Below the pieces are notes generated by a model. The model ran no database searches. It was not told the origin of the DNA and saw only the letters and a program-made list of their open reading frames with translations. A program made the position numbers and the translations under genes. Below are positions 63,399-64,000 of a DNA stretch of 64,000 bases, piece by piece. How positions within the stretch are numbered: the stretch's first letter is position 1; every line of letters begins with the position of its first letter. Origin of the DNA: Paracoccus solventivorans. Its GTDB lineage: Bacteria > Pseudomonadota > Alphaproteobacteria > Rhodobacterales > Rhodobacteraceae. The stretch covers positions 61,644-125,643 of the forward strand of contig NZ_FRCK01000010.1 in assembly GCF_900142875.1 (NCBI RefSeq), in the 5' to 3' direction.

Positions 63399-63671
63399 AC
63401 TGGGGCGGCGGTTCGGGAGTTTGATGAGGAGGATGTTTGACGATCAATCGACCTTTTAAATCGACTTTTTCCAGTTCTTCGCGGCAGATCCACCCATCCC
63501 GGCTGCCCACGAGGCCGTGCGGAGCTGATATGGTTGTCCTGACAATGATGAGTTGCCTTTCCATTGTCGATCTCAGCGGACCGGCTCCTCTCGTCGAACC
63601 CCCACCGGCCCGGCCTGAACCAGGCGGACGTCCTGAAGTTTGACGATGGACCCACTTTCTTCCAGTTAATT
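63399..63671. other. intergenic sequence without a recognisable gene
   Basis: About 270 bases between the glucan synthase stop and an IS66-like end. Short open frames occur on both strands but none has a domain or ribosome binding site. Base composition is lower in GC than the neighbour gene, which fits mobile-element debris. A 7-bp inverted pair GACAATG/CATTGTC is the only structure seen. Confidence 0.4.
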
Positions 63672-63880
63672 GGTAAACGTCCGGCCTGACCGCTACCGTT
63701 CCATCGCCACGGCAGCAGTTCATCAACCTTGGTGATTTTGTAGTCCGGGATGCGGGCGAGGATGTCTGCGAGCCAGGCGTATGGATCGACGGAGTTGAGC
63801 TTGGTCGTTTCGATCAGGGTGTAGGCAATGGCGGCGGCCTTGCCGCCTGCCTGGGAACCGACGAAGAGGTAGTTCTTGCG
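63672..63880 (-). pseudogene. IS66-family transposase, C-terminal remnant
   Basis: On the minus strand from 63880 the frame reads RKNYLFVGSQAGGKAAAIAYTLIETTKLNSVDPYAWL...ITKVDELLPWRWN. This is the conserved extreme C-terminus of IS66 TnpC transposases. A GTAAACGTCCGGC sequence at 63672, resembling the GTAAGCG-type IS66 terminal repeat, marks the likely element end. The frame loses similarity abruptly upstream of 63880, where AATTATGC-type sequences begin, so only about 60 codons of TnpC remain and the element is inactive. Confidence 0.8.
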
Positions 63881-64000
63881 ATTATGCAGAGGTCTCCATA
63901 ACCGCAATTATGCACACCGCGTGATTATGCGCAGTTCGCTGAGGGAAGCGCCCGCAAGTGCCGCCGCGCTGGCGATTTTCAGCGCAACGAACTGCGCATA
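63881..64000. mobile_element. end of an unidentified element inserted in IS66, cut by window edge
   Basis: ATTATGC occurs three times (63881, 63907, 63924). TATGCGCAGTTCG (63926-63938) is the exact reverse complement of CGAACTGCGCATA (63988-64000), a 13-bp inverted repeat that may extend past the window. It begins exactly where the IS66 coding similarity stops. The layout resembles paired recombinase-binding arms at the end of a tyrosine-recombinase-type element, but no recombinase gene is visible here. Confidence 0.45.

Noticed and set aside
63437..63643. 68-codon plus-strand frame after the glucan synthase
   Set aside because: No ribosome binding site or domain; it lies in mobile-element debris.

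Overview
The window is GC-rich chromosomal DNA of an alphaproteobacterium, most likely a Paracoccus/Rhodobacter-type member of the Rhodobacteraceae. The evidence is established gene families and local order: an sqdB-sqdD-sqdC sulfolipid operon as described in Rhodobacter, a fabA-fabB-fabI operon, a serC leader RNA in front of serC-serA, an alphaproteobacterial RpoH (sigma-32) promoter in front of dnaK, thyX instead of thyA, and HspQ, SdhE and FzlA-type proteins. I found no rRNA, tRNA or CRISPR array.

Layout. 1-4863: end of a TsdA-like cytochrome c gene, a DUF1269 protein, mtgA, an FzlA/GST-type gene, queG and a DMT transporter. 4870-14900: a surface-carbohydrate region. Read on the minus strand it runs cysQ, a CMP-Kdo-synthetase-like gene, galU, galE, two paralogous family-2 glycosyltransferases, a GT14-type glycosyltransferase whose C-terminus looks frameshifted, and a sulfotransferase with two sulfotransferase-like halves. 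A KpsM-like ABC-2 permease follows on the plus strand. 15043-20429: RpoH promoter, dnaK, dnaJ, radC and a nitronate-monooxygenase-type gene. 20430-22019: a decayed region with a 5'-truncated IS5-type transposase and three degenerate tandem copies of the serB 3' end. 22020-25950: serB, divergent from serC-serA. 25967-34373: a PPP-type phosphatase, hspQ, a TauE/SafE permease, an asparaginase-II-type gene, an IalB-like secreted protein, rlmN, an FAD oxidoreductase, infC with an AUA start, and an Ala-rich membrane-anchored protein translationally coupled to a GT-A-like protein. 34500-39584: gdhA, divergent from fabA-fabB-fabI, then an alpha/beta hydrolase. 39532-40996: a compact insertion carrying an MT-A70 methyltransferase and a BglII-type endonuclease. 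41012-49738: thyX, gloA, a MarR regulator, sdhE, aspartate aminotransferase, a host-attachment protein, a phospholipase D/cardiolipin synthase, and glcB divergent from an iclR gene. 49811-52667: sqdBDC. 52907-63398: pgm and a 2857-residue cyclic beta-1,2-glucan synthase. 63399-64000: an IS66 remnant interrupted by a second element whose inverted repeat runs to the window edge.

How the genes work together. Pgm and GalU make UDP-glucose, which feeds GalE, the cyclic glucan synthase and SqdB (UDP-sulfoquinovose). CysQ removes PAP, the by-product expected from the sulfotransferase about 7 kb away, so the 5-15 kb block could make a sulfated surface glycan. SerA, SerC and SerB are the complete phosphorylated serine pathway.

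The most unusual structures are: (1) a dispersed intergenic repeat present eight times here, a G/C hairpin followed by a GGATATTT core and one of three tails, which in one case contains the start codon of queG; (2) the tandem decayed serB 3' copies beside an IS fragment; (3) the small two-gene restriction-modification module, which has a direct-repeat site upstream and a 53-bp antisense overlap with its neighbour.
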